Part shown: piece after piece, positions 1 to 6,822 of the stretch | Layout: every line of letters starts with the position of its first letter | How positions within the stretch are numbered: position 1 is the first letter of the stretch | DNA from: Rhodocyclaceae bacterium | GTDB lineage: Bacteria > Pseudomonadota > Gammaproteobacteria > Burkholderiales > Rhodocyclaceae | Direction of reading: 5' to 3' | NCBI GenBank assembly: GCA_018262875.1 | Contig: JADFDL010000078.1 | Location: 1-7,469, forward strand | DNA: 7,469 nt | Position numbers and translations under genes: made by a program | Notes under the pieces: generated by a model | The model's database searches: none | Told to the model about the DNA's origin: nothing | The model's input: only the letters and a program-made list of their open reading frames with translations

Positions 1-74
1 AGACCTGCATCGACTGCCACAAGGGCATCGCCCACCAGAAGCCGCAGGGCATGAAGGAAGACGACGACGAGTAA
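1..74 (+). CDS. C-terminal end of a NapC/NirT-family multihaem cytochrome c (partial, 5' end outside window)
   Basis: Reading from base 3, the last 23 codons give TCIDCHKGIAHQKP followed by a short acidic tail (KEDDDE) and TAA at 72-74. CIDCHKGIAH is the typical last haem-binding motif (CXXCH) of NapC/NirT/NrfH-type membrane-anchored tetrahaem quinol dehydrogenases. These proteins take electrons from quinol in the inner membrane and pass them to periplasmic reductases. Everything upstream is outside the window, so haem number, membrane anchor and subtype (NapC versus NirT) cannot be judged. The next gene, a secreted cytochrome, begins 76 bases downstream with no obvious terminator between them, so co-transcription is plausible. 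NirT is the attractive reading given nirS nearby, but NapC cannot be excluded. Confidence 0.8.
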   Translation, partial: TCIDCHKGIAHQKPQGMKEDDDE

Positions 75-95
75 GCCCTGTCATCTTCAGGGGTG

Positions 96-112
96 TTGAT
101 TCGTTCTATACT
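96..112 (+). promoter_or_regulatory. Weak candidate promoter element: TTGAT half-site and TATACT -10
   Basis: The gap between the NapC/NirT stop and the EB_dh cytochrome contains TATACT at 107-112 (5/6 to the sigma70 -10) and TTGAT at 96-100. TTGAT resembles one arm of an FNR/DNR box, but the matching ATCAA arm is absent and no good -35 sits at the right spacing. It may be a weak internal promoter or chance. Confidence 0.2.
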
Positions 113-150
113 CGACAAGCCGATTTGAACCTGTAACCAAGGAGTTGACC

Positions 151-1017
151 ATGCAAAAACTGATCACCGCTTCCACCGTCGGTCTGCTGCTTGCGCTGGG
201 CGCGGGCGGCGCGATGGCCGCCCCCGACTGGAGCAAGGCGCCGGGCAAGAAGATCACCGTGTTCTATCCGGGCGTCTCCCCGATCGAATGGATTACCAAG
301 GGCACCGAGCATGGCGGCGCCAAGGGCCTGAAGAAGGGCGAGAGCTGCGCGGCTTGCCATGATGAGGAAGCCGCCGACATGGGCAAGAAGATGGTGACCG
401 GCCAGAAGATCGAGCCGAAAGTCATCAAGGGCAAGGCCGGCTCGATTCCCGTCACGGTGCAGGCCGCGCACGACGGTGCCAACCTGTACCTGCGCTTCTC
501 CTGGAAGCAGCCTGCCGGCGGCGCCGAGAAAATGGACAAGGACAACCAGGTCAAGCTGGCCGTGATGTTCGAGGACAACAAGATCGAGCGCGCCAATCTT
601 TCCGGCTGCTGGGAAACCTGCCACCAGGACGCCCGCAGCATGCCCGAGGGCAAGGACGACAAGAAGACCAAGTACGTCACCGGCGGCGACGTCAAGGGCG
701 GCAAGTTCTACGACCTGATCCAGTGGACCAGCAAGGGCGCCAAGCATGACGGCTATGTCGCCGACAAGCGCGTCATGGAAGGCGGTAAGGGTCTGGTCGA
801 GGCCAAGGGCGAGAAGAAGGGCGACGAGTGGGTCGTCGTCTTCACCCGCAAGCTCGCCGGCGGCGGCGAGGGCGATATCGCCATGGCGGCCGGCAAGACC
901 TACAACATCGGCTTTGCCATTCACGACGATCACACCAGCGGCCGTTTCCACCACGTCTCGCTCGGCTACACGCTGGGCATCGATGCCAAGGCGGACATCA
1001 CCGCGACCAAGCAGTAA
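151..1017 (+). CDS. Periplasmic cytochrome c with ethylbenzene-dehydrogenase-gamma-like (EB_dh) haem domain
   Basis: This gene encodes 288 residues. The start is ATG 151 because AAGGAG (139-144) is six bases upstream; the in-frame TTG at 145 abuts that SD and is rejected. Residues 1-23 form a Sec signal peptide ending AMA, so the protein is exported. A canonical haem c motif CAACH is at C66-C69-H70. A second motif, CWETCH at C153-C157-H158, has three residues between the cysteines rather than two. The segments IPVTVQAAHDGANLYLRFSW (100-119) and the His-rich HDDHTSGRFHHVSLGY (258-273) are typical of the EB_dh family, related to gamma subunits of ethylbenzene/DMSO-reductase-type enzymes. Its role is inferred: a periplasmic electron carrier paired with the NapC/NirT protein just upstream and possibly feeding the nitrite reductase downstream. 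No catalytic alpha/beta partner is visible here. A hairpin follows the gene. Family call is confident; function is not. Confidence 0.85.
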   Translation: MQKLITASTVGLLLALGAGGAMAAPDWSKAPGKKITVFYPGVSPIEWITKGTEHGGAKGLKKGESCAACHDEEAADMGKKMVTGQKIEPKVIKGKAGSIPVTVQAAHDGANLYLRFSWKQPAGGAEKMDKDNQVKLAVMFEDNKIERANLSGCWETCHQDARSMPEGKDDKKTKYVTGGDVKGGKFYDLIQWTSKGAKHDGYVADKRVMEGGKGLVEAKGEKKGDEWVVVFTRKLAGGGEGDIAMAAGKTYNIGFAIHDDHTSGRFHHVSLGYTLGIDAKADITATKQ

Positions 1018-1053
1018 TTGCGCGGCTCCGGGGAACTCTCCGGGCGCGTTGCG

Positions 1054-1087
1054 AACAAATGGGGAGCGGAAGCTCCCCGTTTGTTTT
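1054..1087 (+). terminator. Hairpin with U-rich tail between EB_dh cytochrome and cupredoxin (terminator or attenuator)
   Basis: GGGGAGC (1061-1067) pairs with GCTCCCC (1072-1078) around a GGAA (GNRA-type) loop. Outer arms AACAAA (1054-1059) and TTTGTT (1080-1085) extend the stem across one T-G wobble, and a T-rich run reaches 1087. It looks like an intrinsic terminator. It ends only a few bases before the SD of the cupredoxin gene (AGGAGG, 1090-1095), so it may act as an attenuator or RNA-stability element rather than a complete stop. Confidence 0.75.
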
Positions 1088-1100
1088 CCAGGAGGACAAG

Positions 1101-1433
1101 ATGGGCAACAACGTCATTGCGATCGCCGTCCTGGCGGGACTGACTTTTGCCGTGCTGCCTGCGCAGTCTCTGGCGCAACCGGTGGAAGTCGGCATTCAGG
1201 ACTACAAGTACAACCCGCCCGAAATCAAGGTCAAGGTCGGCACAACGGTGAAGTGGGTCAACAACGAAAAGCGCGCCAGCCATTCGATTCTGTTTACCGG
1301 CCCGGGCGGTTTTGAGTCGGACAGGATATTTCCCGGCGAATCCTGGCAGCGCGTTTTCGATAAGCCGGGAACCTATGTTTACACCTGCGGGCCACACCCC
1401 GAAATGAAAGGCAAAGTAGACGTGGCGGAGTAG
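1101..1433 (+). CDS. Small periplasmic blue (type 1) copper protein, plastocyanin/amicyanin-like cupredoxin
   Basis: The protein has 110 residues and starts at ATG 1101, with AGGAGG (1090-1095) five bases upstream; longer in-frame readings would run back through the hairpin and the previous gene. Residues 1-25 are a signal peptide ending SLA, cleaved before QPVEV. The body is a single cupredoxin domain. Copper ligands are visible as H61 (in RASHSI) and the C-terminal loop CGPHPEM with C96, H99 and M102. The Cys-x2-His-x2-Met spacing is the short loop of amicyanin (CTPHPFM); pseudoazurin and azurin have longer loops. The likely role is a mobile one-electron carrier in the periplasm, plausibly a donor to NirS, since cupredoxins such as azurin and pseudoazurin serve cd1 nitrite reductases. 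Hairpins on both sides suggest a short, separately controlled transcript. The cupredoxin call is firm; the partner is inferred. Confidence 0.9.
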   Translation: MGNNVIAIAVLAGLTFAVLPAQSLAQPVEVGIQDYKYNPPEIKVKVGTTVKWVNNEKRASHSILFTGPGGFESDRIFPGESWQRVFDKPGTYVYTCGPHPEMKGKVDVAE

Positions 1434-1455
1434 CCAGGCGCTTCAAACCCGATCG

Positions 1456-1485
1456 AAAGCCGCGCCCGCGGCTTTTTTGTTTTTT
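1456..1485 (+). terminator. Rho-independent terminator after the cupredoxin gene
   Basis: AAAGCCGC (1456-1463) pairs perfectly with GCGGCTTT (1468-1475) around loop GCCC, followed by a T-rich run (TTT, G, then six Ts) to 1485. It closes the upstream electron-transfer module and separates it from the NosR/NirI gene. Confidence 0.9.
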
Positions 1486-1545
1486 ACGGGCAATCCCGAT
1501 ACACTCCGCCGACCATTGGGCCGGAAACCGTCAATCGAGGTCATT

Positions 1546-3351
1546 TTGTTCGCACGGCTGTTTTGCTTGTGTGTTGTGGTGTTGGGACTTGCCGGCACGG
1601 CGCAGGCCGCCGATTTGTCCGCCGTCTATCCGCAGGTGCGCAGCATCTTTCCCGACGCCGAGGCCTACGGCGGCTTCGAAGGCGTGCCGCCTGCCGTCGC
1701 CGCCTACAAAGGCGGCAAGCCGATCGGCTACATCTTTTTCACCGATGACGTACTGCGCATCCCGGCCTATTCCGGCAAGCCGATCAACACCATGGTCGGC
1801 ATCGATCTCGAGGGGCGGATTGCCGGCCTGGCCATTGTGAATCATGACGAACCGATCCTCGCCGTCGGCATCACGCCGGACAGGCTGAATCGTTATGTCG
1901 CCCAGTACGAGGGCAAGTCGGTGTTCGACAAGGTCATTATCGGCGCCAAGCGCGAGGGCCATGTCGCCATCGACGGCATCACCGGCGCCACCATCACCGT
2001 CATGATCGAGAACGCCACCGTGATGCGCTCGGCGAAACTGGTTGCCGAAGCGCGCGGCATCCGCCACCCCGGGTTGCCCGCGGCGAACAGCAAAGTCGAA
2101 GCGGCGCCGGCTGTTCCCGCGCCGGCGGTCGTTACGCCGCCCGCCCGCCCGCCGGAAACCGAATCGCAGGGATCGCAGCCGCCGCAACCCGCTCGTCCGC
2201 CCGTTGCGGTTTTGGCCGCGCCTGCCGAAAAAGTCGCCGCTGCGACAAGGCCTGCACCGCCTTCACGCCCGTTGCATGGCGCGGTGCCGCTCACGCCCGA
2301 CTTCCCGCCGCAGCATGTCGCACCGCTGCCGGCCCGGCCGGGCACCTGGACGCCGCCGCAGGATGAGCCGGCCTGGATCGCCATCTGGCAGAACCGCAAA
2401 TTCGACATTGCCGTCCTGGTCATCGGGCTGGCCACGCTCTCCTTCATTCTCATCTTCCAGGACTGGCTGGCGAAGCGCCCGAACGCGCTGGTTTACGTGC
2501 GCAACGGTTTCCACATCTACACGCTTTTCTTCATCGGCTGGTGGGGACTGGCGCAACTGTCGGTGATCAACGTCATTACATTCGTCAACTCGGTGATGCA
2601 GGGATTCCGCTGGGAGAACTTCCTCATCGACCCGATGCTGTTCATCCTCTGGGGCTTCGTCGCCATGACGCTCCTGCTCTGGGGGCGCGGCGTCTATTGC
2701 GGCTGGCTCTGTCCCTTCGGCGCGCTGCAGGAACTGATCCTGATTGCGTCGCGCAAGCTCAAGCTGCCGGAAATCGAGTTCAGCGATGCGGTTCATGAGC
2801 GCCTGGTAGCGCTCAAGTACATCATCCTCATCCTGCTGTTCGGCGTGTCCCTGCAGTCGATTACCGAGGCTGCCTGGTATGCCGAGGTCGAGCCGTTCAA
2901 GACTGTGATCTCGATGCGCTTCCAGCGCGAATGGAACTACGTCTTCTACGCGCTCGTCCTCATCGGCGTGGCGGCGGTGAACCGCAAGTTCTATTGCAAG
3001 TACCTCTGTCCGCTGGGGGCGGCGCTGGCCATTCCCGGCCGTTTCCGTCTTTTCGAGTGGTGGCTGCGGCGACGCAAGGAATGCGGCAAGCCCTGCCAGG
3101 TTTGCGCCAATCGTTGTTCCGTGCGTGCCATCCGGCCGACCGGCGAGATCAATGCCAACGAATGCCACTACTGCCTGGATTGCCAGGTCATCTACTACAA
3201 CGACATGGTTTGCCTGCCTTTGATCGACCGGCGCAAGCGCCGTGAGCAGCAACTCGTGAGGGGTCAGAATGCACAAGCCAATAACCCTGCACAGCCCATG
3301 GTTGCCTCCAGGAGTAATCCGGATGACATGCCCGCTCCAGGTATACATTGA
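1546..3351 (+). CDS. nirI: NosR/NirI-type membrane-bound flavo-iron-sulfur protein
   Basis: The chosen start is TTG 1546 (601 residues): GAGG (1537-1540) lies five bases upstream and the product begins with a clean signal peptide ending TAQA. The TTG at 1477 would lie inside the preceding terminator. The order is signal peptide (1-22), periplasmic FMN-binding domain (about 45-165) with the flavin-attachment-like motif DGITGATIT (143-151), a Pro/Ala-rich linker (about 177-274), and hydrophobic helices near 288-304, 322-346, 363-379, 422-439 and 465-478. CX3CP motifs are at C385/C389 and C484/C488. The C-terminal Fe-S cysteines are C513, C517, C520, C524 and C540, C543, C546, C556. NosR and NirI proteins support nitrous oxide or nitrite reductase expression and activity; in Paracoccus denitrificans nirI lies beside nirS and is needed for its expression. 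The position directly upstream of nirS favours NirI over NosR. A weak promoter (TTGTTT 1477-1482, TACACT 1500-1505) is possible. Confidence 0.85.
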   Translation: MFARLFCLCVVVLGLAGTAQAADLSAVYPQVRSIFPDAEAYGGFEGVPPAVAAYKGGKPIGYIFFTDDVLRIPAYSGKPINTMVGIDLEGRIAGLAIVNHDEPILAVGITPDRLNRYVAQYEGKSVFDKVIIGAKREGHVAIDGITGATITVMIENATVMRSAKLVAEARGIRHPGLPAANSKVEAAPAVPAPAVVTPPARPPETESQGSQPPQPARPPVAVLAAPAEKVAAATRPAPPSRPLHGAVPLTPDFPPQHVAPLPARPGTWTPPQDEPAWIAIWQNRKFDIAVLVIGLATLSFILIFQDWLAKRPNALVYVRNGFHIYTLFFIGWWGLAQLSVINVITFVNSVMQGFRWENFLIDPMLFILWGFVAMTLLLWGRGVYCGWLCPFGALQELILIASRKLKLPEIEFSDAVHERLVALKYIILILLFGVSLQSITEAAWYAEVEPFKTVISMRFQREWNYVFYALVLIGVAAVNRKFYCKYLCPLGAALAIPGRFRLFEWWLRRRKECGKPCQVCANRCSVRAIRPTGEINANECHYCLDCQVIYYNDMVCLPLIDRRKRREQQLVRGQNAQANNPAQPMVASRSNPDDMPAPGIH

Positions 3352-3361
3352 TAATTATCAA
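3348..3361. promoter_or_regulatory. Perfect FNR/DNR-type palindrome (distal site upstream of nirS)
   Basis: TTGATAATTATCAA is a perfect 14-bp palindrome and matches the FNR/DNR/NNR consensus TTGAT-N4-ATCAA at all ten core positions. It overlaps the TGA stop (3349-3351) of the NirI gene. Its centre is 3354.5, 33 bp upstream of the second box and about -74.5 from the predicted nirS start site. With no divergent gene present, it most likely acts on nirS. Confidence 0.9.
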
Positions 3362-3380
3362 ATAGTTAAAATAGACTGTC

Positions 3381-3394
3381 TTGACCTATATCAA
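3381..3394 (+). promoter_or_regulatory. FNR/DNR-type site at the nirS promoter (class II position)
   Basis: TTGACCTATATCAA matches TTGAT-N4-ATCAA at 9 of 10 core positions. Its centre (3387.5) is 41.5 bp upstream of the transcription start at about 3429 that is predicted from the -10 hexamer TTTAAT. That is the classic spacing for FNR-family class II activation. CRP/FNR regulators that respond to low oxygen or NO (FNR, DNR, NNR) typically control nirS. Confidence 0.9.
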
Positions 3395-3416
3395 GGCTGG
3401 CAAGGGGCTCAGGAAT

Positions 3417-3422
3417 TTTAAT
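3417..3422 (+). promoter_or_regulatory. Predicted -10 hexamer of the nirS promoter
   Basis: TTTAAT matches TATAAT at five of six positions and places the start site near 3429, giving a 5' leader of roughly 38 bases before the nirS ATG. There is no good -35 hexamer, as expected for an activator-dependent promoter in which the FNR/DNR box replaces it. Confidence 0.7.
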
Positions 3423-3433
3423 GCACCGTTTGA

Positions 3434-5194
<1,761 letters not shown>

Positions 5195-5215
5195 GCAGAA
5201 CAGCAAGGAGGAGGG

Positions 5216-5244
5216 AACGGGGGCCTGCGGGCCCCCGTTTTTTT
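5216..5244 (+). terminator. Rho-independent terminator of nirS
   Basis: AACGGGGGCC (5216-5225) pairs perfectly with GGCCCCCGTT (5230-5239) around the loop TGCG, followed by an unbroken T run (5238-5244). This ten-bp, GC-rich stem is a strong terminator 21 bases after the nirS stop and should largely uncouple nirS from nirC. Confidence 0.95.
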
Positions 5245-5247
5245 GGG

Positions 5248-5267
5248 GCTTTGAGAAAAGTCAAAGC
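5248..5267. promoter_or_regulatory. Candidate third FNR/DNR-like palindrome upstream of nirC
   Basis: GCTTTGA (5248-5254) and TCAAAGC (5261-5267) form a perfect 7-bp inverted repeat around GAAAAG. Its core TTGAGAAAAGTCAA (5251-5264) matches TTGAT-N4-ATCAA at 8 of 10 positions. Assuming class II spacing, the start site would be about 5299 and the -10 would fall on CATTCT (5287-5292), which is poor (3/6). It could instead be a small RNA hairpin or chance, but its place between the nirS terminator and the d1 operon fits a promoter. Confidence 0.5.
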
Positions 5268-5303
5268 GTTAGCCGGCGGTAACAGGCATTCTGCGGCTGG
5301 ACA

Positions 5304-5645
5304 ATGATAATGACCCGATATTCCGGCTGTGCGCTTGCCGCCTTGTTCCTGCTGACGCCTGCTGTCGCGCTGACGGCCGACCCGCCGCCCGAGCGCATGC
5401 GCGATCTGGTGCGCATGGTGCGGCAAGATTGCGGCTCCTGCCATGGCCTGACCCTGAAAGGCGGCCTCGGCCCGCCGCTGTTGCCGGAAACACTGCTTGA
5501 AAAGCCGGCGGAATCGCTAAGGTATACTGTGCTCCTCGGCCGGCCGGGCACGCCGATGCCGCCCTGGAACGCCTTCATGACCGAAGCCGAGGCAGACTGG
5601 ATCGTGCGCCAGCTGATTCAAGGCTTTCCCGAAGAGACACGTTGA
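5304..5645 (+). CDS. nirC: NirC, small periplasmic cytochrome c for haem d1 maturation (cytochrome c55x)
   Basis: The protein is 113 residues if it starts at ATG 5304; ATG 5310, two codons later, is equally possible because neither has a convincing SD. A signal peptide runs to about residue 24 (AVALT then ADPPP). One haem c site is visible, CGSCH at C43-C46-H47 (5304 numbering), with likely distal ligand M85 in PGTPMPPW. The size and the GSCHGLTLKGG...PGTPMPPW pattern match NirC of nir clusters. NirC acts as a small electron carrier during the late periplasmic steps of haem d1 formation and can donate to NirS. The ORF ends in TGATG with nirF, so the two are translationally coupled. A cytochrome c-551 (NirM) is the main alternative; the direct coupling to nirF supports NirC. 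Confidence 0.88.
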   Translation: MIMTRYSGCALAALFLLTPAVALTADPPPERMRDLVRMVRQDCGSCHGLTLKGGLGPPLLPETLLEKPAESLRYTVLLGRPGTPMPPWNAFMTEAEADWIVRQLIQGFPEETR

Positions 5646-6814
5646 TGAAACCCCTGTTTTCCATCCTTGCCGCCCTGCTGTTGTCTGCCTGTTCCGGCGC
5701 TGTCCTGCGCGGCACCGGCGATCTGGGCGTCGTCATCGAGCGCGCCAGCGGCAGCGTCGCGGTGGTCGACTCCAGCGCCAGGCGCATCCTCGGCCGGGTC
5801 GAGGGGCTGGGCGATCTCTCGCATGCCTCCGCCGTGTATTCGCGCGACGGCCGCTACGCCTATGTCTTCGGCCGCGACGGCGGCCTGACCAAGGTCGACA
5901 TCCTCGAGCGGCGCATCGCCAGGCGCATCATCCAGGCCGGCAATTCGATCGGCGGCGCCATCTCGCAGGACGGCCGCCTGGTCGCCGCGCAAAACTACCA
6001 GCCGGGCGGGATCAAGGTGTTCGACGCCGAGACGCTGGAACTGCTTGCCGACATCCCGGCCACGTTCGGCGACGGCCAGCAGCGCGCCAAGGTGGTCGGC
6101 CTCGCCGACGTGCCGGGCAACAAGTTCGCCTATGCCCTGTTCGAGGCCGGCGAGATCTGGGTCGCCGATCTGTCGACGCCGCGCGAGCCGAAGGTGACGA
6201 AGTTCCGCAACATCGGCAACCAGCCCTACGACGGCCTGGTGACGCCGGACGGGCGCTATTACATTGCCGGACTCTTCGGCGAGGATGGCCTCGCCCTGGT
6301 CGACCTGTGGAAGCCGGAGCAGGGCGCGCGGAAGATTCTCGCCAACTACGGCAAGGGTGTGGAAAAGCTGCCGGTGTTCAAGATGCCGCACCTGCGCGGC
6401 TGGGCGGTGGCGGGCGGGCGCGCCTACCTGCCGGCCATCGGCAGGCACGAGGTGCTGGTGGTCGACACCGCCACCTGGCAGGAGGTCGGCCGCATCCCCG
6501 TCAAGGGCCAGCCAGTATTCGTCATGGCGCGGCCGGACGGCCGCCAGGTATGGGTGAACTTCGCCTTCCCCGACTACAGCCACGTCCAGGTCATCGACAC
6601 GTTGGAGCAGAAGGTCGTGCAGACGCTCTCCCCCGGCAAGGCCGTCCTGCACATGGAGTTCACGCCGCGCGGCGAAAACGTCTGGATCTCGGCGCGCGAC
6701 GACAACCGCGTCGCTGTTTACGACACTGCCAGCTTCGTCAAACTGGCGGAACTTCCGGCGCAGGCCCCCTCGGGCATCTTCTTCACCAGCCGCGCGGCGC
6801 GGATGGGTTTTTAG
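5645..6814 (+). CDS. nirF: NirF, periplasmic haem d1 biosynthesis lipoprotein (NirS-like beta-propeller)
   Basis: The protein has 389 residues; ATG 5645 overlaps the nirC stop by one base (TGATG). The N-terminus carries a lipoprotein signal with lipobox LSAC (C16) followed by Ser, predicting a lipid-anchored protein, probably at the outer membrane and facing the periplasm. The rest is a d1-type beta-propeller homologous to the C-terminal domain of NirS. The segment LSHASAVYSRDGRYAYVFGRDG (H60) aligns by eye with the NirS segment carrying the proximal haem d1 histidine. Other family hallmarks are FKMPHLRGW (H249), GKAVLHMEFTPRGENVW (H336) and the C-terminal APSGIFFTSRA. NirF is essential for haem d1 synthesis, binds d1 or its precursors, and acts late in the periplasm; its exact reaction is debated. 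NirN, the dihydro-d1 dehydrogenase, is also a NirS homologue but has a cytochrome c domain, which is missing here. Length is normal. Confidence 0.95.
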   Translation: MKPLFSILAALLLSACSGAVLRGTGDLGVVIERASGSVAVVDSSARRILGRVEGLGDLSHASAVYSRDGRYAYVFGRDGGLTKVDILERRIARRIIQAGNSIGGAISQDGRLVAAQNYQPGGIKVFDAETLELLADIPATFGDGQQRAKVVGLADVPGNKFAYALFEAGEIWVADLSTPREPKVTKFRNIGNQPYDGLVTPDGRYYIAGLFGEDGLALVDLWKPEQGARKILANYGKGVEKLPVFKMPHLRGWAVAGGRAYLPAIGRHEVLVVDTATWQEVGRIPVKGQPVFVMARPDGRQVWVNFAFPDYSHVQVIDTLEQKVVQTLSPGKAVLHMEFTPRGENVWISARDDNRVAVYDTASFVKLAELPAQAPSGIFFTSRAARMGF

Positions 6815-6822
6815 CGGACCCG

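Noticed and set aside
828..1100. Upstream extension of the cupredoxin frame to 828
   Set aside because: It would overlap the EB_dh cytochrome in another frame and cross the hairpin; the SD and signal peptide fix the start at ATG 1101.
1516..1534. TTGGG...GTCAA upstream of the NirI-type gene as an FNR/DNR box
   Set aside because: The arms are about five bases too far apart and the inner positions do not match.
2263..3348. 361-codon minus-strand open frame opposite the NirI-type gene
   Set aside because: Codon-bias shadow of a real gene with clear Fe-S and membrane motifs on the + strand.
5618..6652. 344-codon minus-strand open frame opposite nirF
   Set aside because: Shadow of nirF; no SD, no family motifs.
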